Of a stretch of DNA of 64,000 nt, positions 8,336 to 16,891 are shown piece after piece (within the stretch, counting starts at the first letter, position 1; each line of letters opens with the position of its first letter). Made by a program: the position numbers and the translations under genes. The stretch lies in the NCBI GenBank assembly GCA_024234395.1, contig JACKOH010000001.1, positions 1,507,001 through 1,571,000 on the forward strand, given 5' to 3'. Under the pieces are notes generated by a model. It had not been told where the DNA came from. It was given only the letters and a program-made list of their open reading frames with translations, and did not search any database. This stretch comes from Pseudomonadales bacterium. GTDB taxonomy: Bacteria; Pseudomonadota; Gammaproteobacteria; Pseudomonadales; Pseudohongiellaceae.

Positions 8336-9421
8336 ATGAATTTATTCCGAAAGATTGCCCTCGGCATTTCGGGCGCTCTTTTTGTCAGCGTCATACCCAC
8401 CGCCCTGGCGGACCATACCTGGGGCACTTATCACTGGGCCCGTACCAGTAGTCCATTCACGTTACAGGTAATAGACAGCGTCACCAATTTCTGGTGGGCC
8501 GATCTCGATTTTGCACTGTCAAACTGGGCTGAAGCGCAATCATTGGAATTACAGGTCACGCAGACCGAAAACGATGAGACAACCCGATCAAATTGTCCCA
8601 TGGTTACCGGCAAGATTCGCATTTGTAACTGGACCTACGGGCAGACAGGTTGGCTGGGCCTGGCCACTGTAGGGGTCGACAGCAGTGGTCACGTGGACCG
8701 TGGCGTCACCCGGATCAACGATTCCTACAGCGCTTACTGGGGGAACCAGACATACAAGAACAAGGTGGTTTGCCACGAGGTAGGGCATCTGTTCGGCCTG
8801 GGACACACCAGCGAAGATGGTTCCAGTCAGAAGACCTGCATGGACTACGCCTTCGGCACTGACAGCCAGTTCCCGAACGCTCACGATTACGACCTCCTCG
8901 ATAACACCATTTATGCCCATCTGGATAATCACAACAGTTACGACGCCAGTCTGGACACTGGCAGCTCCACCGGCGGGACCACTACCGGTGGCGATACCGG
9001 CGGAACCACTACCGGTGGCGATACCGGCGGAACCACTACCGGCGGCGATACCGGCGGGACCACTACCGGCGGCGATACCGGCGGGACCACTACCGGTGGC
9101 TGTTCCGGAAAAGGCAATGACAAAAACTGCAATGGCATACCGGACAATCGGGAAAGTGGCAGCACTACTGATGGATCCACTGGCGGTTCCACCTGCCGTG
9201 GCAACAGCAAGAATTGCAACAAACTCGAACAAGGCAACTGGGTTTCCCATCTGCCACCGCTGGGCACGCGGGTAGCTCAGAGCCGACGCGGTGAAGTTTG
9301 GGTTTCTTCTCGCAAAGACGGCGGCCTGTGGATTCACCACGTCCTGCTGGCCGAAGAAAACGAGCAAATTGATCGTGGCGCCGGTAACGATGGCCACAAT
9401 CACGGTGCTCATCATCACTAG
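8336..9421 (+). CDS. Secreted matrixin-like zinc metalloprotease with Gly/Thr-rich linker
   Basis: The 361-residue protein has a signal peptide ending near LALA. Its metzincin catalytic motif HEVGHLFGLGH supplies zinc ligands H147, H151 and H157 and catalytic E148. A later CMDYA could provide the Met-turn, as in family M10-like matrixins. After the catalytic domain, about residues 213-256 are four-and-a-half copies of GGTTTGGDT encoded by 27-bp tandem repeats. Two Cys/Asn-rich pieces follow (CSGKGNDKNCNG, CRGNSKNCNK), and a His-rich tail (GHNHGAHHH) that could bind metal. An extracellular protease is likely; the target is unknown. It has no operon partner. Confidence 0.82.
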   Translation: MNLFRKIALGISGALFVSVIPTALADHTWGTYHWARTSSPFTLQVIDSVTNFWWADLDFALSNWAEAQSLELQVTQTENDETTRSNCPMVTGKIRICNWTYGQTGWLGLATVGVDSSGHVDRGVTRINDSYSAYWGNQTYKNKVVCHEVGHLFGLGHTSEDGSSQKTCMDYAFGTDSQFPNAHDYDLLDNTIYAHLDNHNSYDASLDTGSSTGGTTTGGDTGGTTTGGDTGGTTTGGDTGGTTTGGDTGGTTTGGCSGKGNDKNCNGIPDNRESGSTTDGSTGGSTCRGNSKNCNKLEQGNWVSHLPPLGTRVAQSRRGEVWVSSRKDGGLWIHHVLLAEENEQIDRGAGNDGHNHGAHHH

Positions 9422-9463
9422 AGCTGTTAACGGGACGTCCTGAGCGTTCCAGAACAGAATACG

Positions 9464-9503
9464 ATGCCAGAAGCTGGGTAAGGAATTCCTCCGCTTCTGG
9501 CAT
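9464..9503 (+). terminator. Hairpin after the metalloprotease gene
   Basis: ATGCCAGAAGC pairs exactly with GCTTCTGGCAT across an 18-nt loop, 42 bp after the protease stop. There is no T-run after it, so intrinsic termination is only possible, not certain. Confidence 0.4.
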
Positions 9504-9580
9504 TGTCACTTACAGGGCGGTCAATTATTGAGCAAAAACAAATGAACACTGATTACGGGAAACTGTATTGCCAGAGTCCG

Positions 9581-11413
9581 TCAGCGGAAATCAGAGGGGA
9601 CTGCATTACGCCAGTAGTTCTCCAGGCCCAGCCTCCCGGTAACTTCAGCGAATAGTGGATCTTCCCGAAGTCCCGCTGCCTCCCTGGCAAACAGAAATTC
9701 AATATCCAGATTCTTTTTCGTCTCGCTATATTTTTCGATAGTCGCAACAGCCCGCTCCCACTGTTCTAGAACGATCCACACACCAAACTCAAGACGGGGG
9801 ATCAATTGTTGCTGAAGGACCAGTCGGTCCACCATGCTCACCAACTCGGTCCGGGCGTCCGGAACATCCAGGTATTCAAGATTGTCAAGCAGCGGATCAA
9901 GATCAGCCCCAGGATGCAGCGCCCGCAGCCCGGCACGGATCTGCTCGTAGTCCCGATCACGCCACAAAAGTATCAGAAAGCCTGGATTCTGAAAGCTGTC
10001 GAAACCCAGGCTGGCGCCCGTCGCGAAGCGACGAAGAGCCTCCTCATCCTGATCAAGCCACAGGTAGGCGGTAGCCAGGCGGTCGTTAACCACCGGTGAA
10101 ACCGCATCCAGTTCATAGGCCATCCTGGCCTGCTGGAGGGATTCCTCCAGCCGACCCACGGTGGACAGGAACTGGGAATACCAGAGGTGGGTATTGGCCA
10201 GGTTGGGATTGGCCTGTAACGATTCAATAAAATGCGCCTCTGCCTGCAACCAGTACCACTGGCGAAACGCGATAAACCCACGAATCGCTTCTGCCTCGGC
10301 AAAAGCGGCTCCGTTCAGTGCGTCCAGTTGTCTGGTGGCTTCGGCGAAGGCACGAATTTCATCCTGTTCGGAATAGAACGGCAACAGTGCCAGCACATGC
10401 GCCAGTGCGACCCGCGCATTCTGAAATTCCGGCTGCCTTGCCAGTGCCGAGTTAAACGCCTCGATGCTGGCACGCAGCGGTTGTTCACCGCGCAGCTTGG
10501 AAAAAAAGATGCCATTGAGGTAATCAGTGTAGGCAACCAGATCGACTTCTTCCCGCTGAGGTAACTCGGTCTCGATACCGATTACTCGATTCAAGGCAGA
10601 GATCACCAGCTCCGACAGTTCCCGCTGAATTTCCTGGTAATTGGAACGGACTGTCACATAATTGTCGGACCACTGAATAATATCCTCTTTTCCGTCGATG
10701 ATCTCCAGATGCACGCGCAGCCGGTCATCGACAATGGCGACACTACCTTCAAGAAAATAATCGATTCCCCCATCTTCGCCCACCGGAGGCCGGTCGACCG
10801 TCGAGTTTCGGGATACAATCCTGAGTACCGGTGACTGGCTAAGGTCATTGATAATCTCTTCAGTCAGGCCAACAGTTACGAACTGATTGGCAGACGTGCC
10901 ACCGACATCCGTCAATGGCCGAACAGCGATGGTAAAGACGGGGGGATCGGGCTGAACTGTATCGACAATAACCGGTGCTCTGGACTGGATAATAACGGAC
11001 AATAGCAGGCCGACCAGTAACAGCAGAACGACTGTCCCTACAACCCGACGGGAAAATCTCTTCAGCAGTGCAGTGCCCGGTTTGCGGTCAAGCGGTTGAG
11101 GATGGATTGCCAATCGATAGCCCAACTTCGGTATGGTTTCAATATATCGGGGCTTTCTGGAGTTGTCGCCAAGGTGGCTGCGCAACAGGGAAACAATCCG
11201 CGAGATGGCTTCGTCACTGCCATGGGTGCCGGCCCATATTTCCCTGCCAAGCACATCGCGGCTGACCGTCTCACCGGCGTGTTCAGCAAGGAATGCCAGC
11301 ATTTCCATTGCTTTCGGCTCAAGGTGCCGCTCCTCGCCGCCACATTCGATAGCCAGCCGACCCGGTTCCACAGTCCAGTCTCCGAGACGGAATGGTTTCT
11401 TGAGATCCAACAT
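9581..11413 (-). CDS. CadC-like membrane transcription regulator with TolB-like/TPR sensor part
   Basis: The 610-residue protein begins with an OmpR/PhoB-type winged-helix DNA-binding domain (about residues 1-105, with the ISRIVSLLRSHLGDN recognition helix and YIETIPKLGYRL wing). It has a single membrane helix (VVGTVVLLLLVGLLLSVII, about 122-145), then a periplasmic TolB-N/adenylate-cyclase-associated domain (FTIAVRPLTDVGGTSANQFV ... GLTEEIINDLSQ), and TPR-like helices to the end. This is the ToxR/CadC layout, in which a periplasmic signal is passed to a membrane-tethered activator. It is transcribed convergently with the metalloprotease; whether it controls that gene is not shown. Start at ATG 11413. 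Confidence 0.88.
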   Translation of the reverse strand: MLDLKKPFRLGDWTVEPGRLAIECGGEERHLEPKAMEMLAFLAEHAGETVSRDVLGREIWAGTHGSDEAISRIVSLLRSHLGDNSRKPRYIETIPKLGYRLAIHPQPLDRKPGTALLKRFSRRVVGTVVLLLLVGLLLSVIIQSRAPVIVDTVQPDPPVFTIAVRPLTDVGGTSANQFVTVGLTEEIINDLSQSPVLRIVSRNSTVDRPPVGEDGGIDYFLEGSVAIVDDRLRVHLEIIDGKEDIIQWSDNYVTVRSNYQEIQRELSELVISALNRVIGIETELPQREEVDLVAYTDYLNGIFFSKLRGEQPLRASIEAFNSALARQPEFQNARVALAHVLALLPFYSEQDEIRAFAEATRQLDALNGAAFAEAEAIRGFIAFRQWYWLQAEAHFIESLQANPNLANTHLWYSQFLSTVGRLEESLQQARMAYELDAVSPVVNDRLATAYLWLDQDEEALRRFATGASLGFDSFQNPGFLILLWRDRDYEQIRAGLRALHPGADLDPLLDNLEYLDVPDARTELVSMVDRLVLQQQLIPRLEFGVWIVLEQWERAVATIEKYSETKKNLDIEFLFAREAAGLREDPLFAEVTGRLGLENYWRNAVPSDFR

Positions 11414-11920
11414 ATGGACGATAGCTCGCGTACGGCTGCACTCACCTAAGACAAAGTTTTAATAAAAACCCTATCTTCTTGTTTTTTAATAAAATATATA
11501 TAGAACTTAATAATTTACATTAAGCGATTGAACACTCAGATACAACGAGTTGCCGTCGGAGTTTCAGCGGCCCGGCCAGTTATCGCCATCCGCGTACGCC
11601 GGCGAGTGAGTGTCCTCACCGTAGAACCGACTACCGCGTCATTGGCGAAACTATAGCATGGAGGGAGAAAAGGTAAGAGAGCAGCACTGAACGATAGTGA
11701 ACGTGCGCTCTAAGCTCAGCAAGGCCCGTCCTTGACAAAGATCAAAGCAGGAGTTTTCAGAGGAAATTGCGATTCTTTCATTGGGCACCTGCTAAGGATC
11801 TGGACGCCTGAAGCCAATCCAGTTCGGCTTCAGGCAAGGACATCACTGATAAGGTTCGCATGTTCGTGCGGCGGGGATCGCGTGAGCAATAGTGCCTGGG
11901 ACTTGGCCGTTCCGGAACGG
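11414..11920. other. Gene-free region with AT-rich promoter and a hairpin
   Basis: The first 100 bases upstream of the regulator gene are strongly AT-rich (runs such as TTTTTTAATAAAATATATAT) and probably hold its promoter. At 11806-11835, GCCTGAAGCC pairs with GGCTTCAGGC around a 10-nt loop. No conserved coding frame was found between 11450 and the transposable element at 11921. Confidence 0.5.
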
Positions 11921-11924
11921 CTAG

Positions 11925-12186
11925 TGTCCTGTCCGGTTAATTCGTTGTATTTCAGAGCCTGCATAAAGCGCTGTAGTGAGGCGCGATCCGCAGGGAATAC
12001 TGGTTGTATTTCCAAGGGTCGCAACTCTGCTACAGCGCTTTATGCAGGCTCCCGGAGGGCGTGCCAGCCAAGACCCCCGGCCGCGTTGCGCCTTTTGACA
12101 AGGGCTACGGCCATTGCCTGCAAGGCGCGCCTTGCCAGGAACCTTGGCTGGCACGCTGAAATGCGACGAATTAACCGGACAGGACA
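11925..12186. mobile_element. 262-bp compound MITE with CTAG target duplication
   Basis: The termini are perfect inverted repeats of about 20 bp (TGTCCTGTCCGGTTAATTCG), with CTAG on both sides (11921-11924, 12187-12190). Inside are two more long inverted repeats in series: CTGCATAAAGCGCTGTAG (from 11959) with its complement ending at 12048, and GCGTGCCAGCCAAG (12059-12072) with its complement at 12143-12156. The element has no transposase. The nested and adjacent stems suggest that a small element inserted in, or fused with, another. Reading frames across it are accidental. Confidence 0.82.
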
Positions 12187-12226
12187 CTAGTTGCTCGTAT
12201 CGATACAGGTGGAATGACCCTTGGCA

Positions 12227-12990
12227 TCAGGTCGCCCACACGCCTGATCGATAACCAAAAAAGCGCAGTCCTGATTGAGGTTCGACCACCTCGTTCAGTT
12301 CCGTCAATACGTCAACAATCGCAACTCTGAATCCGGGTAGAAGCACATTCTCCTGCAACATGGCGCCAGCCAGCACTGAGGTATTGAACTGTGTGGTCGC
12401 TGCCTCGGTCAGGCCCTGGATGACATCCGGCATGCCCGAGGCCGCGGTCAATTGAAGAATACGCGGAGTCAGGGCGAGATTAGGAAGACTAACAGGCAGT
12501 AACTGTGAGTACCTCTGGCCCACAGCTTCGCAATCTGCCCCGCCATTTCGTGCAGGGCATATTGAGTAGCCAGAGGTCTACGGAAAGTAAAATGTCCGGC
12601 AGGTCATTGGCACTGATCCAACTTACATAGCTCGCATCGGGCGGGGAATCGCCGCCGTGGTCGGCAAGACAGGCATCTTCCTGCGAACTCAGAGTCGTCT
12701 CGGCAATCACGCCTTGCAGATTCGGACGTGCCCGGAAACGGCCGACCGCACTATTACCAAACTTGCCGGGAACTCGTAAGGCCGCCTTGCCGCTGCCCAG
12801 GTCACCTGACATTCTGGCCACCTGCCTGACCCAGGTCTCGCCATTGGTAGAGCGCCCTCGTCCGATTGCATAGGAGGCGCCGCGATTCCTGTACCTGAAG
12901 TAAAGCGGCAAGAGCAACCATCCGGGCAAATGGCACAGCGTAACTGCCTGAGTAGGGAGAGGGGTGGAGAATGGGAATTGTCGTCGACCG
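12227..12990 (-). pseudogene. Decayed GDSL/SGNH esterase-lipase gene
   Basis: Three minus-strand frames together give one lipase-like protein. First comes GRSTNGETWVRQVARMSGDL (family: GRFSNGP.W...LA), then NSAVGRFRARP...TLSSQEDACLADHGG, then YVSWISANDLPDIL (family block WIGANDL). After a frameshift comes TQYALHEMAGQIAKLW, and after another, LPVSLPNLALTPRILQLTA, followed by FNTSVLAGAML and VAIVDVLTELNEVV. The catalytic-serine GDS block at the N-terminus and the final DxxH block are missing. At least two frameshifts near 12590 and 12530, plus changed block residues, show a dead gene. Its downstream neighbour is the compound MITE. Confidence 0.65.
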
Positions 12991-13061
12991 TCTTGAGACA
13001 AACGCTCAGCGTAACTGCCGGCATTGTACTAACAGGCTGTTAATGGGGGTCAGAGAAGAAT

Positions 13062-13096
13062 AAAAAAACGGGCGATCCTGCGCGGAGTCGCCCGTT
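13062..13096 (-). terminator. Rho-independent terminator of the NHL-repeat gene
   Basis: On the minus strand AACGGGCGA pairs with TCGCCCGTT, followed directly by a run of seven T. It lies about 55 bp after the stop codon of the beta-propeller gene and is a textbook intrinsic terminator. Confidence 0.9.
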
Positions 13097-13151
13097 CCTT
13101 GAGTTATGGCAAACTGCCGGTTACCGAGTATCGTCAGTCAGGCAGGTCTCA

Positions 13152-14324
13152 TCAGGGTATCAGACGTGGCACAAACCTGGTCATACCCTGGATAGGACCC
13201 ACTTCGCCGGCATAGACGTTGCCATCGCGATCGGCAGTAACCCCTTCGCCCATGGAACCGACGCCGCCCATCCCGGACGCGCGACCAGGAGACACATGCT
13301 CGGGGATGAAATACAGCACCTCACCATTGCGGGCATTGCCCACGCGAAGACCTTTACGCCAGCCGCCGGGGTTGTAGTTGGGGTCGGACTCCGAGTCGAT
13401 GGCATATAGCATGTCGTTGGTCGGATCTATGTGCAGGCCACTGATGCGGCTGAACTGATACCAGGTATCCAGCCATTCCCCGTCCTGGGTGAAAATCTGA
13501 ATACGGTTGTTACCACGGTCAGCAACAAAAAGCCGGCCCTGGGAATCCATGGCCAATGAGTGCGGAGAACGGAACTGGCCGTCGTCCCAACCGAATTCGC
13601 CAAAGGAACCGATATAGGTGCCATCCGGTTCCCACATGGTGATGCGGCTCTTGGCATCGGGACCCGGTTCACTCTGAAATTGCGCGCCATGGGTCTCGGC
13701 GATGAAAATGCGGCCATTAGGTGCCACAAACACGTCGTTGGGTTCAGTCAGACGGTTAGGCGGATCACCCATTTCGCCGGGAGTTCCAATTGTCATCAGC
13801 AGTTCGCCTTCAGGGCTGAACTTCAATACCGCGTTACCGATCCTGGCAGCGGCCGGGTTCTCGGCGATTTCGCTCGCGTTGGCAAGGCGTGCATCTGCTA
13901 TCCAGACATTGCCGTCGGCGTCCACATCCATCCCGTGTGGCCACACGATCAGGCCGGCTCCGAACTGCTCAACCACGCGGCCATTGGGATCGAACTTGAG
14001 AATCGGATTGATATCCGGTGTGGTGGCGCAGGAATTGGTGCCACAACGGTCTCCGGCCCATATATGAACACCGTCCACATCGATATCCACCGCGCTGACA
14101 GAACCCCAGCTACGGCCATCGGGCAGGCTGCCGAAATTACGTTGTGTCTCGTAGGGGTTGGGTAAATTATTGACCGGCTGCTGGCCGGCGTGGGCAACCG
14201 GCTTGCCGGTTTCCGCCATCGAACCACGTTGAGCAACCGCTCCTGCGGATGCAACTGACAGAGCGAGGCCAACCAATCCGGCTTTGACCCAAAGCCCTCT
14301 CCCGGATTCAGTATTTCTGATCAT
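13152..14324 (-). CDS. Secreted NHL-repeat six-bladed beta-propeller protein
   Basis: The 390-residue product has a signal peptide (VKAGLVGLALSVASAGAVAQ). Repeated NHL-type blades follow, such as ILKFDPNGRVVEQFGAGLIV, WPHGMDVDADGNVWIADA, LKFSPEGELLMTIG, NDVFVAPNGRIFIAE, SLAMDSQGRLFVADRGNNRI and VTADRDGNVYAGEV. The fold resembles the lyase domain of peptidyl-amidating enzymes, but catalysis cannot be inferred; it may be a binding or lactonase-like periplasmic protein. I chose ATG 14324 because the AGGAG box sits 8 nt upstream of it and only 2 nt from ATG 14330. It is a single-gene unit with its own terminator. Confidence 0.85.
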   Translation of the reverse strand: MIRNTESGRGLWVKAGLVGLALSVASAGAVAQRGSMAETGKPVAHAGQQPVNNLPNPYETQRNFGSLPDGRSWGSVSAVDIDVDGVHIWAGDRCGTNSCATTPDINPILKFDPNGRVVEQFGAGLIVWPHGMDVDADGNVWIADARLANASEIAENPAAARIGNAVLKFSPEGELLMTIGTPGEMGDPPNRLTEPNDVFVAPNGRIFIAETHGAQFQSEPGPDAKSRITMWEPDGTYIGSFGEFGWDDGQFRSPHSLAMDSQGRLFVADRGNNRIQIFTQDGEWLDTWYQFSRISGLHIDPTNDMLYAIDSESDPNYNPGGWRKGLRVGNARNGEVLYFIPEHVSPGRASGMGGVGSMGEGVTADRDGNVYAGEVGPIQGMTRFVPRLIP

Positions 14325-14804
14325 TCTCATTTCTCCTGACTTCTTATGGGTATTGCGGAATACTCAACCGTCCGCAGGCGGAATCTGAAAACATGAACTC
14401 AAGGGGGGCGCTTGTCAAGAAGGCTGTCAGCAGTGTTATGAAGATGGCAAACTGGGCCTCGCACGGGTCCTGTGGACTCCCCGAATCGCCCCCGGTTCTG
14501 GTTGGCACCTTTCAGTCCTGGAAAATGACTAGAATAGAGGGTTTGCTGAATTGCAATGCCTTTTGACCCATTCTCCGCACCCCCAGTAGTCGCTTCAAAA
14601 TTCAGGCCTGAAGATCCACGGCATTCCAGCGAAACCAGTAGCTGCAAGTGAATCTGCAGTTCGATGCGAAAAATCATTGAAGGTATGTCAACTGGCAGGC
14701 TGCCAGATAGAACCAGAAAAAGAATTGTCGGCGCTTTTCCGGGTGGGCCCCGCATACAAAGTACACTGAGCACCAGCCCGGCTGCCGTTCAAAGTGCCGG
14801 AAAT
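14325..14804. other. Gene-free region between two secreted-protein genes
   Basis: No frame in this 480-bp stretch shows coding character or a recognisable domain. The part next to 14330 should contain the promoter of the beta-propeller gene. I see no tRNA, repeat or clear regulatory motif in the middle. Confidence 0.5.
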
Positions 14805-14833
14805 GGTGGGCCATTCCAGTGGAATGGCCCACC
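14805..14833 (-). terminator. Strong hairpin after the collagen-like gene
   Basis: GGTGGGCCATTCC pairs perfectly with GGAATGGCCCACC around a 3-nt loop, 32 bp after the stop codon of the minus-strand gene. The following T content is weak (ATTTCC), so it may terminate inefficiently or protect the mRNA 3' end. Confidence 0.6.
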
Positions 14834-14864
14834 GATGTATCAGGTCAGGCGCAGTGGTTTAGCC

Positions 14865-16292
14865 TCAGGGCAACACTTCGTTGACACCATCCGCGTCCAA
14901 GCCGGTGCCGCCTGTAACTGATGCATTCAGTCCGCTTGCTTCGTTGTTCGATCCGCCATGCACAGCAGCAGCATCGCCACTGGCGATGTTCTCCGTACCG
15001 CCAGTTACCGAAGACCAGATACCGCTCGCAACGTTTTCTGTGCCGCCGCTCACCGTAGATTCAATACTGATTGCCGCGTTCTCCGTGCCACCTGTGACCG
15101 AGGCAAAAGCGCCACTCGCCTCGTTGAAACTGCCGCCGGAGACGGAAGAATCGCGGCCAGATGCATCATTGTTGGAGCCACCGGAGATCGATGAGTTGCG
15201 GCCACTCGCCGTATTGTTGGAACCTCCGGAAACAGAAGACTCCAGACCGCTGGCCACGTTGTCTGTGCCACCGCCTACCGAAGCATGATCATTTATGGCC
15301 ATATTGGTCTTACCACCACTTACTGAGGAAAAATCCCCGCTCGCAAGGTTGTCCCTGCCGCCGCTGATTGACGCATTACTGCCCGATGCCACATTGCCCT
15401 GTCCACCGCTTACCGAAGAGTACGCACCCTCGGTGGAGTTTTCGGAGCCAACCACAATGCCGCCGAAACCGCTGAAATTGTTGAAGTCCCCGACTACCAG
15501 CATATGAGATCCGGTCCGATTGTTTGCCGTCAATGTGCGCGATTCGTTATAACCGATGATAATGTTACCTACACCGTTGGTAGTTGTAGTGTCACCTGTG
15601 CCATTGGTTACATGTAGATTGGCGCCATTCAAATACAGGTCAGCCCCATTCCTCGTAAACAGGCTCAATATACCGTCGGGATCAAGTGCCGCGATAATGC
15701 TGTTGGCCGTTTCCAGTTCAGACTGAAGCGACATCACGGCGGCTTCCAGGTCTGCCAGCCTGCTCATCGTTTCCGGTGACAGTTCGCCTGAAGGTCCCTG
15801 AGGCCCTTGTGGACCCTCTGGCCCCTGCAGTCCTTGTGGACCCTGAGGCCCGGGAGGGCCCTCGGGTCCCTGCTCGCCGACCAGATCGAGAAGCGATCCG
15901 ACATCCGCAAATGTGGCGCCCTGCCCCAGTGGTTGCAATGTACTCAGGCGAATGATTGGTGGCGAAAGGCCTACCAGTTGAAAATCTGCGCTGAACGAAA
16001 CGCCATTCAGGATGATAAACGGGGTACTGATGATATCGCCATTGACGACGCTGACAGTTTGCGAATCCGCAGAGGAGATGCCAAAAAAATTGACTAGCTG
16101 AAAATCGGCCGGTTGATCGCTGATCTGTAGCAGTTCTGCCTGGAAGTATTCGCCCTCAACCTCCAGCGCAACGATTGTAAGTTCTTCATTGTTCAAAAAC
16201 GCGGATTGAGCTTGAAGCTGGCCCTGAAGTCCCAGTGTCAGGAGTATAAGTGTGACTGAAATCAAGCTGATCCGAGTATTCCAAATTTCCAT
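14865..16292 (-). CDS. Secreted collagen-like protein with YadA-head-like repeats
   Basis: The 475-residue protein starts MEIWNTRISLISVT with a signal peptide ending LQAQ; ATG 16292 has an AGAAGGA box, and an earlier in-frame ATG would bury the leader. A domain of about 110 residues follows, then a short collagen-like stretch of G-x-y triplets (GPEGPPGPQGPQGLQGPEGP and onward), a predicted coiled coil (LADLEAAVMSLQSELETANS), and about 14 copies of a 14-residue motif of the type SVSGGSNNTASGRN. That motif is the left-handed beta-roll of trimeric autotransporter heads. No stalk or YadA membrane anchor follows, since the protein ends at NEVLP. It is probably a secreted or surface-attached trimer; its role is unknown. 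Confidence 0.8.
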   Translation of the reverse strand: MEIWNTRISLISVTLILLTLGLQGQLQAQSAFLNNEELTIVALEVEGEYFQAELLQISDQPADFQLVNFFGISSADSQTVSVVNGDIISTPFIILNGVSFSADFQLVGLSPPIIRLSTLQPLGQGATFADVGSLLDLVGEQGPEGPPGPQGPQGLQGPEGPQGPQGPSGELSPETMSRLADLEAAVMSLQSELETANSIIAALDPDGILSLFTRNGADLYLNGANLHVTNGTGDTTTTNGVGNIIIGYNESRTLTANNRTGSHMLVVGDFNNFSGFGGIVVGSENSTEGAYSSVSGGQGNVASGSNASISGGRDNLASGDFSSVSGGKTNMAINDHASVGGGTDNVASGLESSVSGGSNNTASGRNSSISGGSNNDASGRDSSVSGGSFNEASGAFASVTGGTENAAISIESTVSGGTENVASGIWSSVTGGTENIASGDAAAVHGGSNNEASGLNASVTGGTGLDADGVNEVLP

Positions 16293-16708
16293 GTTCCTTC
16301 TCCCGGTGAGACAGACAAGTGACTTTGCAAATTGTCTAATTCTGACAATTACTTGTGATAGTGTGACTTTGGTCATACAGAATCCCGGCCAAGCGGATTC
16401 CTGTCCGATCGGCTGCAATTCAGCGGTAGAGGATTTCATGAACCGCCATGCGTAGCCTTTGCAAGCAACTTCTAATCAACTATATCGTTTCCAGGCTTGA
16501 GAATTTGAAGACCGCCGTTGGGTTCCAATACTGTCACCCGTAAGCATTTTCCCACCCAGTAACGGAGAACGCCCGAAACTCGGCATGTTTCCCGGCAATG
16601 CAGATGAGAGCGGTTCGGATTGTTTCGGAGGGATTTGCAGGGTGGGATGGGATAATCAATCGAGTGAGTATGAATGCCCATCCCCCGTTAATGGGGTAAA
16701 GCCGTACT
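16293..16708. other. Gene-free region between the collagen-like gene and the island
   Basis: This stretch carries the presumed promoter of the collagen-like gene. A small palindrome at 16330-16350 (AATTGTC with GACAATT) could be an operator. Further right is a short palindromic motif, CCCCCGTTAATGGGG (16682-16696), of which CCCGTTAATGGG also occurs at 2732-2743. No protein or RNA gene was recognised. Confidence 0.45.
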
Positions 16709-16723
16709 TTGGCGGAGAGAGAG
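16709..16723 (+). repeat. Island attachment site, left copy (att core)
   Basis: TTGGCGGAGAGAGAG is identical to the 3' end of tRNA-Ser(GCT) including its CCA. It carries no other tRNA sequence, as expected for the tRNA-distal attachment site of an integrated element. Confidence 0.85.
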
Positions 16724-16843
16724 TCCGCTGTGTTAGCTTTTCATGCCGTCCTATTGAATTCATTTTAAACTGTAATAACAAGTAGTTAACATTCTATACA
16801 TTCCATCTCGATCCATTATAATCCTCGTTTAATGGGGGACTCT

Positions 16844-16854
16844 TTGGGGGACTA
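16844..16854 (+). repeat. Possible integrase arm-type repeat, left copy
   Basis: TTGGGGGACTA lies between the attachment core and the integrase gene and recurs at 32994-33004, close to the right attachment site. A related AATGGGGGACT sits just before it (16831). Placement near both ends fits integrase or excisionase arm sites, but this is inference. Confidence 0.4.
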
Positions 16855-16891
16855 CCCTTCCTGCCCCCCCACCCCTCACGAGGATGGCTAC

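Noticed and set aside
11732..12190. 152-residue plus-strand frame and 88-residue minus-strand frame
   Set aside because: Both lie across the compound MITE and are made of its inverted repeats.
13030..13043. CTAACAGGCTGTTA as a remnant of the 7.8-kb MITE end
   Set aside because: Similarity is only about 10 bp and the sequence is a small palindrome, so it could be chance.
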